Source: Leucaena leucocephala (Eukaryota; Streptophyta; Magnoliopsida; Fabales; Fabaceae). Taken from it: DNA of 64,000 nt. The DNA lies in the NCBI GenBank assembly GCA_037074615.1, contig CM073524.1, positions 22,769,406-22,833,405 of the forward strand. The letters run 5' to 3'. The translations under genes and the position numbers were made by a program. The first letter of the stretch is position 1. Each line of letters starts with the position of its first letter. Below, in pieces: positions 61,192 through 64,000 of the stretch. The notes under the pieces were generated by a model. That model searched no databases. It saw only the letters and a list, made by a program, of their open reading frames with translations, and was not told where the DNA came from.

Positions 61192-62128
61192 GTACTGTTT
61201 GGTACGAGGTACTAGAGGGATTGGTACTGGTAATCTGGTATAGGTATTGCTATTACACATTTTGTTATGTTTGGTACAAAGATCTTGGAATTGCACACTA
61301 CACGTTTCTTGGATTACTCAATAGCACCTTCCCGCGGTATTGGAAAATCAATTTTGAGATTGAATTTTTTCAGACAAAATCGCTCTCAGCCCATCCCTTT
61401 CTATGTCGTCACTTTATCTCCTTCTCCACCCACGGCGTCTCCCACAATCCATGGCGACTTGCTTCCTCCTTCCATGACCACGACTCCCTCCACCGTCGCG
61501 GTGCATGGTAGTACATCGTCTCTCTCCCTCTCTCTCTTCTTTCCAAATCACAATGTCGGCCCCTCCTCAACTAATGAAAAATCCAACTCAAATATTGTTT
61601 ATACCTTGTCCATCGACAGCCGCTCCTCGTCCTCTTCTTCTTAATCTTTGAGCTTCGATTTTGATTTCATGGTTTATGTTTCTAATTTTAATTCTTCTTT
61701 GTTGTTGTTTTTTTCATATTTTTCTGGTTCATTCTGTTGATGGGTGCTGAGGTGGGCATGGGATCTTTGTAAGGTGGAAGAAGACTCGTCTTCTCCCCAA
61801 ACTGATGTTGGAGCATCGACTATGTCCTCCCTTGACTACTCTTCTCTTTCGATCGACGACAAGAGAAACAAAGCACCGCCATAGAATGTTACTCACAAAC
61901 ATAGGTCGTCAAGGCTTCTCCCACGGTCGCAGGAGAAGGTAGAAGAGAAAGCGGAGGGCGAAGAGTAGTCTTTTTATAATTAATGGTTGCTTATAAAATA
62001 AAATTAATAAAATTATTCCTTCTAAATATTATTTCTTACCGAATATAATTTTAAAGAAAGCTTCAATCTCACTCCTAATCACAATTTCTATTCCACAAAA
62101 TTGAGTTCCAGTTACCAAACAGGGGCTA
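61192..62128. mobile_element. TIR element with gene-like interior
   Basis: Left end TACTGTTTGGTACGAGG (near 61192-61210) matches the complement of the right end CCCTGTTTGGTAACTGG (near 62110-62126). TTA precedes and TAA follows, which is not a clean TSD. The inside (about 61380-61960) is less AT-rich than the flanks, has an open frame over 61267-61644 rich in Ser/Pro/Thr, and matches no gene I know. Possibly another cargo-bearing Harbinger-like or hAT-like element. Confidence 0.45.
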
Positions 62129-64000
62129 AGAAAGTCCCTCTTTCAAAGTCACATTCTTAATGTGATGCTAAGTTGTTTTAAACAATAAAATTTAAATAAG
62201 TCAAAGTTTAATATGATTTTAAATATCGGATATTTAAAAAAAACAAATTATAATTAATGGAGACTAGTTTATGCAATCAAATAGCAATATATGCATATTT
62301 TAAGGATCGAAGAAGCTTTTACACTCCCAAGGTGGTGCATATGATGGTATAAAGTGCAAATGATTCTGTTTTTTTTTTTTTATATAATAAAAAATTCTCT
62401 TTTTAGATATTTTGCCTAACATTATGAAAAGGGGTATAAGGGAGACGCGAAAAGAAAAGACAAATGTCAAGTCGTGGATGGAAGAATACAAAATAAAGAG
62501 AGAAGGAAATTAAGAGTTACGGATCAGGCGCACTTATTAGGGTTTCATCATGTGAGCTGTTTCAAGCAAATTAAAGTGCAAAAAAGAGAGCTTAATTTAG
62601 GAATACTTTATCAATAACGAACCAAAGTTGAGTAGTTTCAAGTTGCATTGATGAATCATAGGTCTCAATGGATCAGTGGAAAATGCAGCAACAAGCTCTA
62701 CCTAATCTCCACTCCTCATGACAGAGATAGAAGGAGGAACAAGTAGATCATTATGTACGTGACGTCTCTTTTTGTTATATGGCTATCTGATTAGTCAGAT
62801 CTAAATATTATCAGATCTAATTAAGAGTAACTCTTCTAAAATTATTTTTCTACATTTATACGGATTTAAATTCGAGATCTTATATTTAAACGATCAAAGC
62901 TCCTTCCTCTAAGACCAACACCTAGAGGTTGTATATTATATCTCACAAGTGGATAATTCTGATAATGACAGTAGCCACAATCCAATGCAATATACAGCAT
63001 ACAAGGAGGAAAACAACATCCCAATCCAATTCACTGCATAACTTGTATTCGGGTAGGGTTGAAGAAGCAGTAACATCCCCTTCGGCCCTTTCTCACTTCC
63101 CTTCACAAATCTTCCAATTAATGCACCAAAAATTCTGAATAAGTGAGGTGGTGGGAGCCGGCGGTCACTTTCTTCTTAAATGCTATTTAGAAAGCTTAGG
63201 TCCACCATTTACTGGATCCTTGGGTTTATTGTGTGACTCGCCTCCGACAAGTTCTTAATTTTAGAGGTAATTATTCAGGGTGGAAAATGCCAACTCAATC
63301 CACAACTTGTTCTATGGCTAGGGCTCTTATCCTCAAGAGGATTCATCATCATTGTACAATCAAAATAAAATGGAAAAAGGAAAATCTCAAAGCGAGTTCC
63401 AACCAGCTTGGTGACTTGGACTTTTGTAACCACCCCCATCAAGATGGTTGATTCCGTGAGAATGACAACATGCGGTCATGTTAGGCTGAGATTTTGTTAC
63501 AGAGAGGTACATTTTTCTAATATGTTCTTTCATTCGTCCTTTAGGTGAAAGTTCATTGCTCTTTCCTTGATACAAGTTTACCCCTTTGAGAATAAGAGTT
63601 TCATACTTTTGACTATTTTCAATCTTATTCACTGCATGTCTTTTATAACTTGATGATAAGCTTCAAATTGACTATAATTTTTATGAGAATTTACAAAGGT
63701 TATAGAGTTTTTCATGAGCTGAAATAGTATAATTGTTGATATATTTGTACAAATATGATATTACATATCAACGTAGGACATTATGAAGAAATAAAATAAA
63801 ATTCCTAAATTGACAGCTAAAGACCATGATCTTATTTACAGGAAAGGACCAATGCAACATATTGGCACTCAAGGACCTCACCCAAAGCTGTGTGTTTTGT
63901 CTAAGTAATAGAATGGGAGGCATTTGAATAGCTGGATCTAGGGAATTAAGGGTGGCTAATAGAAATCACGTGGAGGAGAGGAGCCAACAGATTGATGCAC
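62129..64000. other. Right end of window, no gene recognised
   Basis: AT-rich sequence with short ORFs only; none shows a domain or a credible exon series. Confidence 0.5.

Overview
The window is nuclear DNA of a flowering plant, most likely a woody eudicot. The grounds are GT-AG introns in AT-rich spacers, plant-only gene families (PIP2 aquaporin, chloroplast HDS, S40 senescence regulator, CASP-like, DRB), a Ty1/copia element with a tRNA-iMet primer site, and several small DNA-transposon families. I cannot name the species.

Host genes, left to right: 3' exons of a CASP-like membrane protein (3772-4156, +); a decayed dsRNA-binding (DRB) pseudogene (6500-7529, -); an S40/DUF584 senescence regulator (12144-12596, -); intronless 60S ribosomal protein L12/uL11 (22966-23466, +); a four-exon PIP2 aquaporin (27953-29068, +); a small secreted-type single-pass membrane protein (34188-34598, +); an 85-residue conserved membrane protein in three tiny exons (35800-38392, -); a 12-exon ER protein disulfide isomerase ending in KDEL (39847-43701, +), convergent with a 19-exon plastid HDS/IspG of the MEP isoprenoid pathway (44391-49305, -); and an eight-exon RING-CH membrane E3 ligase-like protein (52860-56610, -). 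Exon models were joined by hand; every one keeps frame and gives a family-typical length.

Mobile DNA shapes the rest. 735-3226 is a small LTR element with primer site and polypurine tract whose only coding content is a glutaredoxin-family gene followed by an internal poly(A) tract: a captured mRNA. 13897-21891 is a young complete copia element (392-bp LTRs, 5-bp TSD GTGTC) with an extra ORF ahead of gag-pol and two in-frame stops in pol. 36510-37362 is a TTA-flanked PIF/Harbinger-like element carrying the 5' end of a MYC2-like bHLH gene, sitting in intron 2 of the 85-residue gene; 58246-58888 is a relative without that cargo. 39150-39609 is a MULE-type foldback element with a perfect 9-bp TSD and an internal minisatellite. 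A long-TIR element (4935-6366), a hAT-like GGCCTG-rich element (12856-13342), a TIR element at 61192-62128 and several AT-rich MITEs complete the picture.

The theme most worth following is gene-fragment capture by two mechanisms (retrotransposon and DNA transposon) within 40 kb. I found no bacterial-style operon, CRISPR array, rRNA or tRNA gene.
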